Assembly: GCA_964598395.1 (NCBI GenBank) | Contig: CAZRBW010000003.1 | Span: 1-64,000, forward strand | Direction: 5' to 3' | From: CAXBDP01 sp964598395 | Lineage (GTDB): Bacteria > Bacteroidota > Bacteroidia > Cytophagales > Cyclobacteriaceae | Length of the DNA stretch: 64,000 bases | Program-made: the position numbers and the translations under genes | The notes under the pieces: model-generated | The model's database searches: none | Told to the model about the DNA's origin: nothing | What the model saw: the letters and a program-made list of their open reading frames with translations, nothing else | Shown: one piece after another, positions 9,231 through 17,912 of the stretch | Layout: each line of letters begins with the position of its first letter | Numbering within the stretch: the first letter of the stretch is position 1

Positions 9231-9409
9231 TCTTTAGACTTGGCTTGAACCTCATTCTGAGTTAAGACTTCACCTTTTTTTTCTTGTTGTTCCGACTTAT
9301 CAATGTCTGATAGTAAGGAAAGCTGTTCATAAACGTCTTCTAGAGTTGATTCAGGCGTCAACTTGTTTGCTATTTGTATGAGATATTTTTTTAGGGCTCC
9401 ATCTTTCAT
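9218..9409 (-). CDS. Antitoxin of the ParE-type module
   Basis: 63 residues, rich in Lys and Glu. It has the small-antitoxin layout: a helical N-terminal part (LIQIANKLTPESTLEDVYEQLSLL), a charged linker, and a C-terminal tail ending QAKSKEWLR that would wrap the toxin. It precedes the toxin and overlaps it by 13 bp. No clear ribbon-helix-helix or HTH motif is seen, so autoregulation is uncertain. Confidence 0.75.
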   Translation of the reverse strand: MKDGALKKYLIQIANKLTPESTLEDVYEQLSLLSDIDKSEQQEKKGEVLTQNEVQAKSKEWLR

Positions 9410-9524
9410 ATCATGAAATTAACAATATGATTTCAAAATAAATCCATTCTTATAAATTTTGTACTTTCAAATTATTAATGACCTTAATTAATCACTGTTC
9501 AGGATTTGTAATTCTCTAACTTCT

Positions 9525-9610
9525 CGTCCTAAAGTAGGTTTACAGATCAGAGATGAAATCCTAAGGTAGATTTGCAAATTTCTCAGCTCCACCGGAGCAA
9601 CCTGTTTGTA
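9525..9610. repeat. REP/IS-like repeat remnant
   Basis: Shares the string cctaaagtaggtttaca, then gagatgaaatcctaa, then the palindrome cagctccaccggagc, with 11315..11400, 11500..11590 and 16195..16285. It sits in the 249-bp spacer between the antitoxin gene and the DUF3024 gene. Confidence 0.65.
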
Positions 9611-9658
9611 GCACTTCTGCAATTTCTTTTATATATTGTTGTGCTATTCATGTTTAGG

Positions 9659-10006
9659 TTAACCTTTAAAGCATCCGTGTTTATCTTGGTCAACAAGTTT
9701 TAAAAAGTCTTTAAGTTCTTTAACAGTTAGTTTTGGTGCATAAGAATGCCACTTATTGTCTGCACGTTTCCAAAATACTTTCCAAATATTTTTACTTTTT
9801 ACATAAGTTGCTTTTGCATAGCCAATGGTCAATATTTCTTGTGGCTTGTTCCAAGCAGGACGGATTTCATTTAATATTACAGATTGGTCGTTAATTTCAT
9901 AATTAAGGTCGACTTGATTTCTTATTTCAGGCGCAGGCCTAATTCGAGAAATGTAATTTTCCATTATCTCAATTATGTCAACAGATTTTGTAATGTCAAG
10001 TGTCAT
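9659..10006 (-). CDS. DUF3024 family protein
   Basis: 115 residues. The central block SVILNEIRPAWNKPQEIL and the following AKATYVKSKNIWKVFWKRADNKWHSY match the DUF3024 family, as does the end VDQDKHGCFKG. Soluble, single domain, no known activity. It stands alone between repeat-rich spacers and looks like a mobile orphan gene. Confidence 0.8.
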   Translation of the reverse strand: MTLDITKSVDIIEIMENYISRIRPAPEIRNQVDLNYEINDQSVILNEIRPAWNKPQEILTIGYAKATYVKSKNIWKVFWKRADNKWHSYAPKLTVKELKDFLKLVDQDKHGCFKG

Positions 10007-10176
10007 TTTTATAATTTATTCGGTCGTCTTTATTCGGACTAACGTAAATAAAAACCCTTAAAGTCTAGCCAATTTAGAGAGCTCAGTCTTCATTATTCAA
10101 AATGAATTTAACAATTTACTCCTTAATCCTAATTTCTGATCTGGAAATAGATTTACCTCTTTTTGATGTGGGAAAA

Positions 10177-10300
10177 ATTTCAATTCAATCGCGCCAAACT
10201 TTCGCTGCAGTTGTCTAAACTATCCAGCGCCATCCTTCCAGACGAATAGGGTGTCTTATGATTGACAGAAAGACTATGATTTTTCAAATCAACTAGTCCT
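10177..10300. repeat. Dispersed repeat, copy C
   Basis: Aligns in the same orientation with 11203..11319: shared atttcaat.caatc, ccaaactt.cgc, ttgtct.aactatcc, tttatgatt-type segments and a closing ctagtcct. The copy covers the stop codon of the neighbouring isomerase gene (10293-10295), just as repeat copy B covers the YdeI stop. Confidence 0.7.
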
Positions 10301-11105
10301 CAAATTTAGGTTGGCGCTTTTCTAAAGTAGCTTTAAAGGCCTCAGTTAAATCTGCGGAAAGTAGCATAGCCGCATTCCAAGTAGCCATGTAGTTTAGCGC
10401 ATCGTCTACCGTATGATCTCTGGTATATTGTAAAATATGCTTAGTTCCTCTTATCGATACAGGTGATTTGCTGGCAATAGTCTTGGCAAGCTGCATTACC
10501 TCTTGCATTAGTGTCTCCTTTGAAGCATAACAATGATTTACCAAACCAATATTTTTTGCTTCCAGCCCTAACACTTTTCTTCCTGTATATGCCATTTCAG
10601 CTGCCATTCCTGGGGATATAATCTTTGGTAATCGTTGTAACGTACCAATATCAGCAACCATTCCTAAATCAATTTCTTTGATGGTAAAATAAGCATCCTC
10701 TGTACAGTAACGCATATCACAAGCGCTTGCAATATCTACTCCTCCGCCAATACATCCTTTATGAATAGCTGCTAGCACGGGTTTTGAGCATTTTTCAATA
10801 GCAGTAATTGACTGTTGAAGGGATAATATTAATCCTCTAACCTTCTCATTGCGCTTGCCAGCACAATCAATTTCTTGAAATTTGCCAACCGACATTAATA
10901 ATTCTAAGTCGATTCCTGCACAAAAATGTTCTCCTTCACCAGAAAGTATAATCACCCTGACCTCATCAGTCTGAGAAAGAGTTTCAAAAATAGATTGCAT
11001 TTCATTCCAAGCATCCATATGGAGTGCATTGGCTTTTTCTGGTCTATTAAATGAAACTTGGGCAATTTTATGCTCAATTTCGACTTTAAAATATTTGGTG
11101 ATCAT
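10293..11105 (-). CDS. Delta3,5-delta2,4-dienoyl-CoA isomerase-like crotonase
   Basis: 270 residues of crotonase fold. The oxyanion-hole segments GEGEHFCAGIDL (about 56-67) and HKGCIGGGVDIASACD (about 115-130) are present. Asp124, Glu144 (IKEIDLGMV) and Asp152 (ADIGTLQRLP) match the three acidic residues of mammalian ECH1, so I prefer dienoyl-CoA isomerase over plain enoyl-CoA hydratase. The role would be oxidation of unsaturated fatty acids. No other beta-oxidation gene is nearby, and the gene lies between two copies of a dispersed repeat. Confidence 0.85.
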   Translation of the reverse strand: MITKYFKVEIEHKIAQVSFNRPEKANALHMDAWNEMQSIFETLSQTDEVRVIILSGEGEHFCAGIDLELLMSVGKFQEIDCAGKRNEKVRGLILSLQQSITAIEKCSKPVLAAIHKGCIGGGVDIASACDMRYCTEDAYFTIKEIDLGMVADIGTLQRLPKIISPGMAAEMAYTGRKVLGLEAKNIGLVNHCYASKETLMQEVMQLAKTIASKSPVSIRGTKHILQYTRDHTVDDALNYMATWNAAMLLSADLTEAFKATLEKRQPKFED

Positions 11106-11202
11106 TGTGTTGGTTTGATGTAATGCAAATAATTAATTCATGCAATCTTGAGTCTTCCCATTGCTTCCATATAAACATACACTAATCTAACTAATTATCC
11201 AT

Positions 11203-11319
11203 ATTTCAATACAATCACTCCAAACTTCCGCCGTCATTGTCTGAACTATCCCGCCTCCCGGACGGGCAAGGATTTTTATGATTAAAAGATTAGTATGATT
11301 TTAATTCTAATCTAGTCCT
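11203..11319. repeat. Dispersed repeat, copy D
   Basis: Partner of copy C (10177..10300). It continues directly into the REP/IS-like unit at 11315, so it is part of a mosaic. Confidence 0.7.
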
Positions 11320-11600
11320 AAAATAGGTTGACAGATTTGAGATGAAGTCCTAAAGTAGGTTTACACATTCCTCAGCTCCATAGGAGCGATATATTAATAG
11401 CCCACGGTGTCAGCCGTGGGAAATTGACGAATCCAAATCATCCTCCCGCGCAATCGTCTGAATCACGGATTAAACGGATTAAGGGATTCCACGGAATATC
11501 TAGTCCTGAAATAGGTTGACAAAATTGAGATGAAATCCTAAAATAGATTTACAAATTCCTCAGCTCCGTAGGAGCGGCCTGATTATAGCATCCAAATTTT
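11315..11600. repeat. Mosaic of REP/IS-like units
   Basis: Two copies of one unit: cctaaaataggttgacag, gagatgaa.tcctaaa.tag, then the palindrome cagctcc-nnn-ggagcg, at 11315..11387 and 11500..11575. Between them lie a cccacgg/ccgtggg stem and gtctgaatcacgga followed by a cggatt-type segment. The style recalls REP sequences mobilised by REP-associated tyrosine transposases or IS ends; no transposase is present in the window. Confidence 0.65.
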
Positions 11601-11637
11601 CTACACACTCAAAAACGTAAGCCAGCTCAGGCAAGCT

Positions 11638-11865
11638 ATGAACCACTGCACCATTTTTGATGTAATTTTAGTATATTCTATATTATGGTTGATAAAAAAA
11701 GTATTACAAACAATCAAAGAACTTCTGGACACTTTTTCCATTGAAGGAGTAATTGACCGCATTGTGCTGCTTCAGAAAATAGAAATTGGACTTGAGCAAA
11801 GTGGAAAGGGAGCTACAGTTTCAACCTCTGAAGCTAAATCCTGACTAAAGAAATGGCTGAAGTAA
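11638..11865 (+). pseudogene. Antitoxin gene with an in-frame stop
   Basis: The frame from 11638 stops at TGA 11842-11844 after STSEAKS. Reading through the TGA gives LKKWLK and a stop at 11863-11865, the usual antitoxin ending (compare QAKSKEWLR in the intact antitoxin). A CGA to TGA change would explain it. The core TIKELLDTFSIEGVIDRIVLLQKIEIGLEQ is a typical small antitoxin. The first 20 or so residues look unrelated, and a run of seven A near 11696 may hide a frameshift from an ATG in another frame. Confidence 0.65.
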
Positions 11866-11972
11866 GTTGGACAATACAATCCATTAATGATATTGAAAAT
11901 ATAGCTGAATATATTGTCACCGATTCCGCGAAACAGCTAATTTATAAAAGCCTCAACTACCACTTGAGATAA
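11853..11972 (+). pseudogene. ParE-type toxin fragment
   Basis: ATG at 11853 overlaps the read-through antitoxin frame by 13 bp, the same overlap as in the intact pair at 8925..9409. The start MAEVSWTIQSINDIENIAEYI matches ParE N-termini. After residue 27 the sequence leaves the family and stops at residue 39, so about two thirds of the toxin is missing. Probably inactive. Confidence 0.7.
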
Positions 11973-12094
11973 TAAATTTAACTTAGCAAGCTAAATTCCA
12001 CCTCTAAATCCTCAATAGTATGGAATCTTACTAACTGGGTAAGTTCAGTGGTTGCAAGCGTATTGCCGAACCTTACTGCTTTAGCAAGTAGTTT

Positions 12095-13438
12095 TCAGGA
12101 GTGAAAAAAATTCATTGAATAGTGTAGTCCTCTTTCAAATATGTTTGGCTTTCTTTCATACTCTATATGACTACCAATTTCAGCATTATTCCAATGTGCG
12201 AAACGTGGTCCTTTAAGTATTTTATGCAAAAGCCGAATATCAAGTTTATAGGAAACAAATTTTTCAATTCTATTCTTCTCATCATCGGTTACAAAAGAAA
12301 ACCCTACTCCATTGTTTGAGATTTTGCACCAAAGATCTGTATCTAAATAAATTAAGGTCACCGTGTTAGAGTTAAAATCAATCTCCTTTCTTTTATTTTC
12401 AAATCTGTTGTAAGCATTGCCGATTAAACTAAAAATTTCCTCACGATGTACATTAATATAGTCCTGCCCATCAATTTTTTCGTAATCAAGCAAATGTTTT
12501 GATAAGGTTTCTTGAATGTAATTTTCCTTTTCAACAATATTAGTTGGAAGATAAGGTTTTGAGGATACTTTAGTTTTTAAATCAAAGTATTCATAGCTGT
12601 TTAGTAGAATAACCTTAGCACTGGTATTTTCAGAAAAATAGGTTGCACCTTCTTCGATTTCTGGTACACCTCTATACTTTTGAAGTTTAGCTAATTTACC
12701 TCCTAAAACATATGTGCCTGCAAAGGGTAGGACAACTTTGGGATTTAGCTCTTGAATATATTTTACTCCATATTCAAGGAACTGATTTCTCTTTCTATCA
12801 GCGGCCTGTTGTTTTTCATTTTCCTCAAGATTGAAACATTGCGGGTAAGGCCCAGCGCCAGCGTAACCAACTAGTAACATATCAATTGTTAGGTATTGTT
12901 TTTTTATCAACTCTAATGATTCTCTTGATAAATCAAATGGACAATCATTGGTATTTACTACTGTGAAATTTAGGTCATCTATTACACACAATGTATCAAT
13001 CTGTGTTGAGCCAAACTTAGCTTCGACAATCCCACAGCCCAAAAATTTTGCACATGATTCAGGGTTACAATTGTCTGCAGCCAAAATGTTAATGTAAACA
13101 TCATTTTTAAGGTGAGTGCGAGTATTGTGTTGCAATTCTACAACAGTAAAGCCTAAGCGCTCAATATTACTTTTCAGAAATTTACTGTCATAGGAATGAA
13201 TTAGGACAGGTATGTTTGTATTGAATTTTTGAAAAGTAGTCTTACTAAAATGGTCAGGATGAATATGGCTGACATAGATATAATCAATATTTTTAAAAAA
13301 GCTATCATCAAATTTAAGAGGTGGATAATGGTACCATGCACCATAATACTCTCCATCGGTCAACCAAGGATCGGTTAATATTGTAACACCATTTGCTTCT
13401 ATAGAAACTGTTGCTGATTTTATATACCGTACCTTCAT
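12095..13438 (-). CDS. MBL-fold metal-dependent hydrolase, large two-part protein
   Basis: 447 residues. The N-terminal half is a metallo-beta-lactamase fold with SHIHPDHF (His58, His60, Asp62, His63) as metal ligands and TDPWLTDGEYYGAW near the start, as in UlaG and CMP-sialate-hydroxylase-like proteins. The segment GAGPYPQCFNL (about 194-204) and VVLPFAGTYVLGG (about 233-245) recall the CMAH family. The C-terminal 170 residues are unassigned. It stands alone with spacers on both sides. The substrate is unknown; a sugar-phosphate or lipid-linked substrate would fit relatives (inference). Confidence 0.7.
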   Translation of the reverse strand: MKVRYIKSATVSIEANGVTILTDPWLTDGEYYGAWYHYPPLKFDDSFFKNIDYIYVSHIHPDHFSKTTFQKFNTNIPVLIHSYDSKFLKSNIERLGFTVVELQHNTRTHLKNDVYINILAADNCNPESCAKFLGCGIVEAKFGSTQIDTLCVIDDLNFTVVNTNDCPFDLSRESLELIKKQYLTIDMLLVGYAGAGPYPQCFNLEENEKQQAADRKRNQFLEYGVKYIQELNPKVVLPFAGTYVLGGKLAKLQKYRGVPEIEEGATYFSENTSAKVILLNSYEYFDLKTKVSSKPYLPTNIVEKENYIQETLSKHLLDYEKIDGQDYINVHREEIFSLIGNAYNRFENKRKEIDFNSNTVTLIYLDTDLWCKISNNGVGFSFVTDDEKNRIEKFVSYKLDIRLLHKILKGPRFAHWNNAEIGSHIEYERKPNIFERGLHYSMNFFHS

Positions 13439-13751
13439 TCCTTTACTGTGGTTATAGTATGACTATCCCATTATATATTTATTTTATCATCCTATTAAAT
13501 TTACAACCAAAATATTTATTTACGCAAGTGGTTGTCTGTCTTCATGTTAGATTTTTTGCACATTATCTAGAGAAATGATTCTCAGTTGAGAATTAGGGCT
13601 TTTTTTGAAAGAAATGATTCTCCATTTTTTCATCAAAATTTGGCTAGCCAGCTAAAATCTAGCTCATCAAGAGAAGGTCAAGAGCGCTTATGTATTATTA
13701 ACCCTCCCGCAATTCAGCAAGGATTAGTCATTTTCAATGTTTTCAGCCATT
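13439..13751. other. Spacer between the MBL gene and the DUF2589 cassette
   Basis: 313 bases. It contains the octamer at 13703, an inverted repeat attctca/tgagaat near 13577, and a duplicated gaaatgattctc (about 13573 and 13608). No gene or clear terminator. Confidence 0.5.
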
Positions 13752-14303
13752 TTATTTAAAATCATTTATATCTACTTCTTCCGCAATAAGGAGGTAGATA
13801 TCAGATATATTTAGATTTGATTTCAGCTTTACACCACCCGCTTTTAATTGGTCATTGCTTAGCAAGCTATGCCATATAAGATTTACAAAAGCCTCAAAGC
13901 CTATCTTCTGATCATATTTGATGGCTTTGGATTGGGATAAGATAGTTAGTATTTGACGTACCAATTCCCTATTCTCATCTATTTTAGCTTCTACAGGCTT
14001 CAATATGGCTTGAATGATATCCTGTATCTCAAGTAATGATTCTGAAGCCAGTTTCATTTGGGCTTTTTTGTAACTCTTCACATTACTGTCATACTTTATA
14101 GATAGAATCAATGATCTGAAGCCACTCAATCTTGAGGTGTCGCTAATGTTATTTTTTAATAAAAACTCTTCTGTTTCGTTGAGCCAATTGATCAAAGCTT
14201 GCACAAAATCATATTCCCTTTTTTCAAGTCGGGTGACGATGGCAGGAAGCTTAAGTAGCTGTTCTTTCAGTAGGGAGACGAACTGGATTTTTGAATTTTT
14301 CAT
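13752..14303 (-). CDS. Hypothetical protein, third gene of the DUF2589 cassette
   Basis: 183 residues, almost wholly alpha-helical by composition, with heptad-like stretches (FVSLLKEQLLKLPAIVTRLEK; LEIQDIIQAILKPVEAKI). No signal peptide or membrane helix. I recognise no family. It starts 2 bp after the stop of the gene at 14306..15019, so the two are translationally coupled. Function unknown. Confidence 0.6.
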   Translation of the reverse strand: MKNSKIQFVSLLKEQLLKLPAIVTRLEKREYDFVQALINWLNETEEFLLKNNISDTSRLSGFRSLILSIKYDSNVKSYKKAQMKLASESLLEIQDIIQAILKPVEAKIDENRELVRQILTILSQSKAIKYDQKIGFEAFVNLIWHSLLSNDQLKAGGVKLKSNLNISDIYLLIAEEVDINDFK

Positions 14304-14305
14304 AT

Positions 14306-15019
14306 TTACTCTGGAATTAGTTTGGAAGTGACTTCACCATCACTATTCTCCGACCTATCCCATTCCATTCCCTCTTCCGATATTTTCAGTTTTATGTGGA
14401 TTAAGTTTTCAGATTTAATGTCTTTCAGCTTATACGATTCTACAATTACATTCAAATATTGAAAGTCTATTTTATCTCTTGATATTTCAACTTCAGAAAT
14501 TAAAGTTTTTTGCAGTTTATTTGGCAGAGACTTTATAGCGGCCTTTCTTTTTGCTTCCTCTGATTTATTAGATAGCTTGGGTAAATCCTTTTCCATACTG
14601 TTGATATAGTTTGCCACTATGTCGGAGTAGGATTTGAAATCACTTTCACCTTCATTAACCTTAATCCTATTTTCCAACAGCTGCGTTTCTTGTGAAATAA
14701 AATTTCTAAGATTTGTGGAAAGACTTTTTGGAAGAGTTCTCAATCCCAATGTACTCAGCACCTCCCTATATACGAGTGTATTTACACTGGCTTTATCTAT
14801 ATACTTTTGGTCAGTCTGAGGAGTTTCTGCCATTTGATCCAAGGCAATCGGAATAGTCATTTCCACATCTTCTATTTTCATTCTCGGCACAGAGAAATGC
14901 TTTAGTAAATGATGCTTGGCATATTGTTCAGCTACTTGGGCTGTTTGTAAATCCGACAAAATTTTTGCTTTCGTAAAGCTAGACAATAAGCCTCCTAGAT
15001 ATTCGTTTAATTTCGGCAT
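14306..15019 (-). CDS. Hypothetical protein, second gene of the DUF2589 cassette
   Basis: 237 residues. The start MPKLNEYLGGLLSSFTKAKILSD, a helical segment AEQYAKHHLLKHF, and the motif VPRMKIEDVEMTIPIALDQ (about 43-61) resemble the N-terminal organisation of the DUF2589 protein next to it (VPFLTMLTIPALRIDEMTI), so it may be a distant paralogue or assembly partner. The rest is charged and helical. No export signal. 57 bp downstream of the DUF2589 gene and coupled to the third gene. Confidence 0.6.
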   Translation of the reverse strand: MPKLNEYLGGLLSSFTKAKILSDLQTAQVAEQYAKHHLLKHFSVPRMKIEDVEMTIPIALDQMAETPQTDQKYIDKASVNTLVYREVLSTLGLRTLPKSLSTNLRNFISQETQLLENRIKVNEGESDFKSYSDIVANYINSMEKDLPKLSNKSEEAKRKAAIKSLPNKLQKTLISEVEISRDKIDFQYLNVIVESYKLKDIKSENLIHIKLKISEEGMEWDRSENSDGEVTSKLIPE

Positions 15020-15076
15020 AATTTTATTGTAAAGACCTGCTTATAAGTCAATTATAAGCAGGCCAATTAATGTAAA

Positions 15077-15649
15077 TTAATCTTCACTATTAGATTTATT
15101 GATACTCGCAATGCTATCTTCTAGCATAGTCAATATTCTATCCAGGCCTTCAGGCAGCTCATCATTCACCACCCTTACGTGTACTGCCATATTATAGGTC
15201 TTTTCAACTGATACATCCCTAGTAGATTTCCTTTTATAAGAGGCACTTGCCTTGAAATTCACAACTTTGTAATTGATTCCCAATGAAGCATCCATTCCAA
15301 ATTCGGTGGACAGACTTGAGGTTTCAGTAGAAGTTAATTTAGCATTAAAATCTATAGTCATTTCATCGATTCGCAATGCTGGGATGGTTAGCATCGTTAA
15401 GAAAGGCACTTTGATAGTGACCTCCTGATTTTCAAATTCAGTATTGTCAGGATTCGCTACTTTCTTCTCAAAAGTAAAGTCCACATATCGCAGCTTTTTT
15501 GAGCCCACGTCTCCCTCAAAGCCTACCGCTTCTATAAAACTCACCTGTGACATGGCAGCAGCATGCTGAGCTTGGACGGCAGCTTGTAGTGGGCCACCGA
15601 TATAGACACTAAAGTCTAAACTGTTTAATTCTTGAACTAAATTTGGCAT
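15077..15649 (-). CDS. DUF2589 family protein
   Basis: 190 residues. The layout fits DUF2589: an N-terminal helical segment (IGGPLQAAVQAQHAAAMSQVSFIEAVGF), a beta-rich middle (KVPFLTMLTIPALRIDEMTIDFNAKL), and a charged C-terminus (AVHVRVVNDELPEGLDRIL). The segment SSLSTEFGMDASLGINYKV suggests beta strands able to assemble. No signal peptide. First gene of a three-gene unit on the - strand. The family has no known function; a self-assembling or scaffold role is speculation. Confidence 0.75.
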   Translation of the reverse strand: MPNLVQELNSLDFSVYIGGPLQAAVQAQHAAAMSQVSFIEAVGFEGDVGSKKLRYVDFTFEKKVANPDNTEFENQEVTIKVPFLTMLTIPALRIDEMTIDFNAKLTSTETSSLSTEFGMDASLGINYKVVNFKASASYKRKSTRDVSVEKTYNMAVHVRVVNDELPEGLDRILTMLEDSIASINKSNSED

Positions 15650-16025
15650 AATTAAAAAATTTTAGGTGTTGATTGATTCCTACTCTATTATCATAAGGTT
15701 TTTCGGATACCACCTTTATAGTTTTATCGATGTGTTCAAGTGAATGGTGGATTTAGGTTTAGGTATTTTTTCACAAGAAAATAGATTTATAGAGTTCTCT
15801 TTTTCAGTTTTTTTTGTAAAAATTGACTTTCGAGTGAAGTCAGCTCAGTCTTATAAAAAATGCGGGAGGATAGATACTTTAGTAAGAGTTCTAACCTCAA
15901 TTTTCCCAACTTGGCCAAACTAGTTAGACGAAAAATGTAAGATTTCAACCTAACTACTATTGGTTTTAAGTTACAAATACCAATCTCTATAACATTTCTG
16001 TAGAGAATTTAGATATACAATCTTC

Positions 16026-16053
16026 ATTATTAGGTATATATAAGCCTAATAAT
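16026..16053. repeat. 9-bp inverted repeat
   Basis: attattagg, a 10-base loop, then cctaataat. AT-rich and without a following T tract on either strand, so not a clear terminator. Confidence 0.4.
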
Positions 16054-16194
16054 AAGCTAAATCAATTGAGGATAGATGCAGTATAGGTTTTATTGGATAT
16101 TACAGCGCTTATTGCGCTTAATAATTTGATCTCAGATCATTATCCAAATCCATCAGTTGTTATCTCACACTATGAATAAATGGATAAAGAAGTA

Positions 16195-16285
16195 TATCTA
16201 GCCCTAAAATGGCTCGACAAGTTTGCGATGAAAACCCAAAGTAGATTTATACATCACTTAGCGCTATAGGCGTGATAATTTAATA
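16195..16285. repeat. REP/IS-like unit, diverged
   Basis: Follows the order of the units at 11315 and 11500: ctagccctaaaatggct, gcgatgaaaacccaaag, tagatttatacat, then the degenerate palindrome agcgctataggcgt. More diverged than the other copies. Confidence 0.55.
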
Positions 16286-16524
16286 GGATCGGTAATGCAA
16301 AATAACAATCACACTTAGTGAGTGAAATATTGAATTTAGTAGGAGCGGGAGGTTATCGTATTAGGATAGAGATTCTAGAACTGAAATATATAAACAGCCT
16401 GAAGTTCAAATCCGACCGAAAATCTTTCTTATTCTAGGTTCTAAATTGTAGGGGCAGAGCAATTTAGATTTTGGTGACTAATAGGACTTACCGAAATCTT
16501 TAATGCAAATCAAATAATATCTTT

Positions 16525-16719
16525 TCATGACTCATCCTTGGTTGTCAGAACAAGGTTAATACCCGAGATGAAAAACACCAGTCCTAGAACACCATAGGTC
16601 GCCAATATTTTAATATTGCGTTCTCCATCGGAAGTATTCACAAATAGAACAGCTGCATATATAAGGCCTACAATCCCAAGAATGGTGAGTACTGTTCCGA
16701 AAATTCTTTTTATGTTCAT
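16525..16719 (-). CDS. Small two-helix membrane protein
   Basis: 64 residues with two hydrophobic helices: FGTVLTILGIVGLIYAAVLFV (about 6-26) and YGVLGLVFFISGINLVL (about 42-58), linked by a short polar loop (NTSDGERNIK). Small proteins of this layout are frequent in Bacteroidota; no function is assigned. Another small membrane-protein gene lies 136 bp upstream on the same strand. Confidence 0.7.
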   Translation of the reverse strand: MNIKRIFGTVLTILGIVGLIYAAVLFVNTSDGERNIKILATYGVLGLVFFISGINLVLTTKDES

Positions 16720-16855
16720 GTTTATTAGAGCTTTTTGCTAGGTCAGCAATTGTCAAAAACAATTGCTTGGTTATTATGAGTAATGATAATTAGGCTTCAT
16801 TAATACTTCTGCAGTATGAACTTGCTAAAGTGTAGATGAAATACAGAAATTTTTT

Positions 16856-17041
16856 TTAAACACGGATCTCTGAAATAGAGCTTAAAAACCCGAAAACCTC
16901 GAGCAACCATAAAATCACAATAATGACCACAACAATGTTGAGTATTGATTTGATTTTACGATCCATTGGGATATAATTATTTATAAGCCAAAGGATTACA
17001 CCCACCACTACAAGAACGATTAGTATATTGATTAAAGGCAT
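16856..17041 (-). CDS. Thivi_2564-type small membrane protein
   Basis: 61 residues. MPLINILIVLVVVGVILWLINNYIPMD.KIKSIL followed by IVVVIIVILWLLEVFGFL matches the Thivi_2564 family of two-helix inner-membrane proteins. Function unknown. Likely expressed independently of the gene at 16525..16719, since 136 bp separate them. Confidence 0.8.
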   Translation of the reverse strand: MPLINILIVLVVVGVILWLINNYIPMDRKIKSILNIVVVIIVILWLLEVFGFLSSISEIRV

Positions 17042-17349
17042 TTAAATAGCTTATAAAGGTTCATACAAAGTAAATAAAGCCTAGTGTTTAATTTATTACA
17101 TAAATTTTTAAAGAGTTACATAAATCACACATTTATGATTTCTGTGGAAATTCAAAATATCTAAAAACTATTAAATTAGCTGGATCACTTGGTGGTTGTA
17201 GGCTTGAAATTAGTTTCTTGGAGCTTGATTGGTGAATTCAATACAAACTGGATTTCCAATTCTCCTTATTGGTAGTTTGATTTTGTAAATGGCGAACAGT
17301 TAGTTCCAATTAAACCAGTAGATAGTAGATGCGATAAATATTGTATCAG
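17042..17349. other. Spacer
   Basis: 308 bases, AT-rich. No gene, terminator or repeat recognised. Confidence 0.4.
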
Positions 17350-17763
17350 TCATGAGGTCAAATGATCAAAAAGGTTTCTAGTAACTTTGTCGTTAGGAAA
17401 CTCTTTATAGCAATTTAAATAATTTTTTACCGCCTTCACAAAAAGTAAAGCAGCTTCACTTTGAAAATCAGCGTCTAGCCATAGATTATCGCCACTGTCA
17501 TCATGTTTAAGATCATTCTTAACCTTATTAATTATCTGAATTAATTCTTTATCTGATGGGTTTTTTCCAGAGAAATACTGGTACGCACTTCGGAGGTAAA
17601 TTACTTCGACTTCAAGCTGATTTATGTTAGTTCTCTTTTTAGCAATACGTCCAAGAATTTCTTCTGCGGCTCCAGATAATGTAATTGAACATACATAGTC
17701 CTGTTTGTTGTAGAGTCTAGCAGCAGCTTTAATTTGTTTTATTGCAATATCTCTTTTTTCCAC
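17350..17763 (-). CDS. Conserved hypothetical protein (helical)
   Basis: 137 residues, helical, cytosolic. The segment IKAAARLYNKQDYVCSITLSGAAEEILG (about 11-38) and VKNDLKHDDSG (about 85-95) recall a group of uncharacterised bacterial proteins of similar size with an AEEILG motif. No active-site motif is evident. Orphan gene in the accessory stretch. Confidence 0.6.
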   Translation of the reverse strand: MEKRDIAIKQIKAAARLYNKQDYVCSITLSGAAEEILGRIAKKRTNINQLEVEVIYLRSAYQYFSGKNPSDKELIQIINKVKNDLKHDDSGDNLWLDADFQSEAALLFVKAVKNYLNCYKEFPNDKVTRNLFDHLTS

Positions 17764-17912
17764 GCTAGATTATGTTTTGGTGTTGGGGAAAGAAGCCGAT
17801 TTCGAAGCGCTAAACTGTGTCACAGCACGAGACAAACTTGATGCGAAACAAAAAGCTTAATTTAAACACTGATTGTGCTTTTTTGCCAAATCCCTGTTAT
17901 CTGCTGCACTTC

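Larger units (their letters stand above)
11106..11637. other. Repeat-rich spacer
   Basis: 532 bases composed largely of repeat copy D and REP/IS-like fragments (separate entries). A stem cccacgg-tgtcag-ccgtggg lies at 11401..11420. The octamer occurs at 11442, with a one-base variant (CCTCCCGG) at 11254. No gene. Confidence 0.6.
15650..16524. other. Long spacer upstream of the DUF2589 cassette
   Basis: 875 bases, AT-rich, no gene. It contains two octamer copies (15862 and 16345), a hairpin at 16026..16053, and a REP/IS-like unit at 16195..16285. The promoter of the DUF2589 cassette should lie near 15650-15800. Confidence 0.5.

Noticed and set aside
11254..11261. CCTCCCGG as a further octamer copy
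   Set aside because: One base differs; likewise CCTCCCGT at 35842 and 43004 and GAGGGAGG near 36577 were left out.
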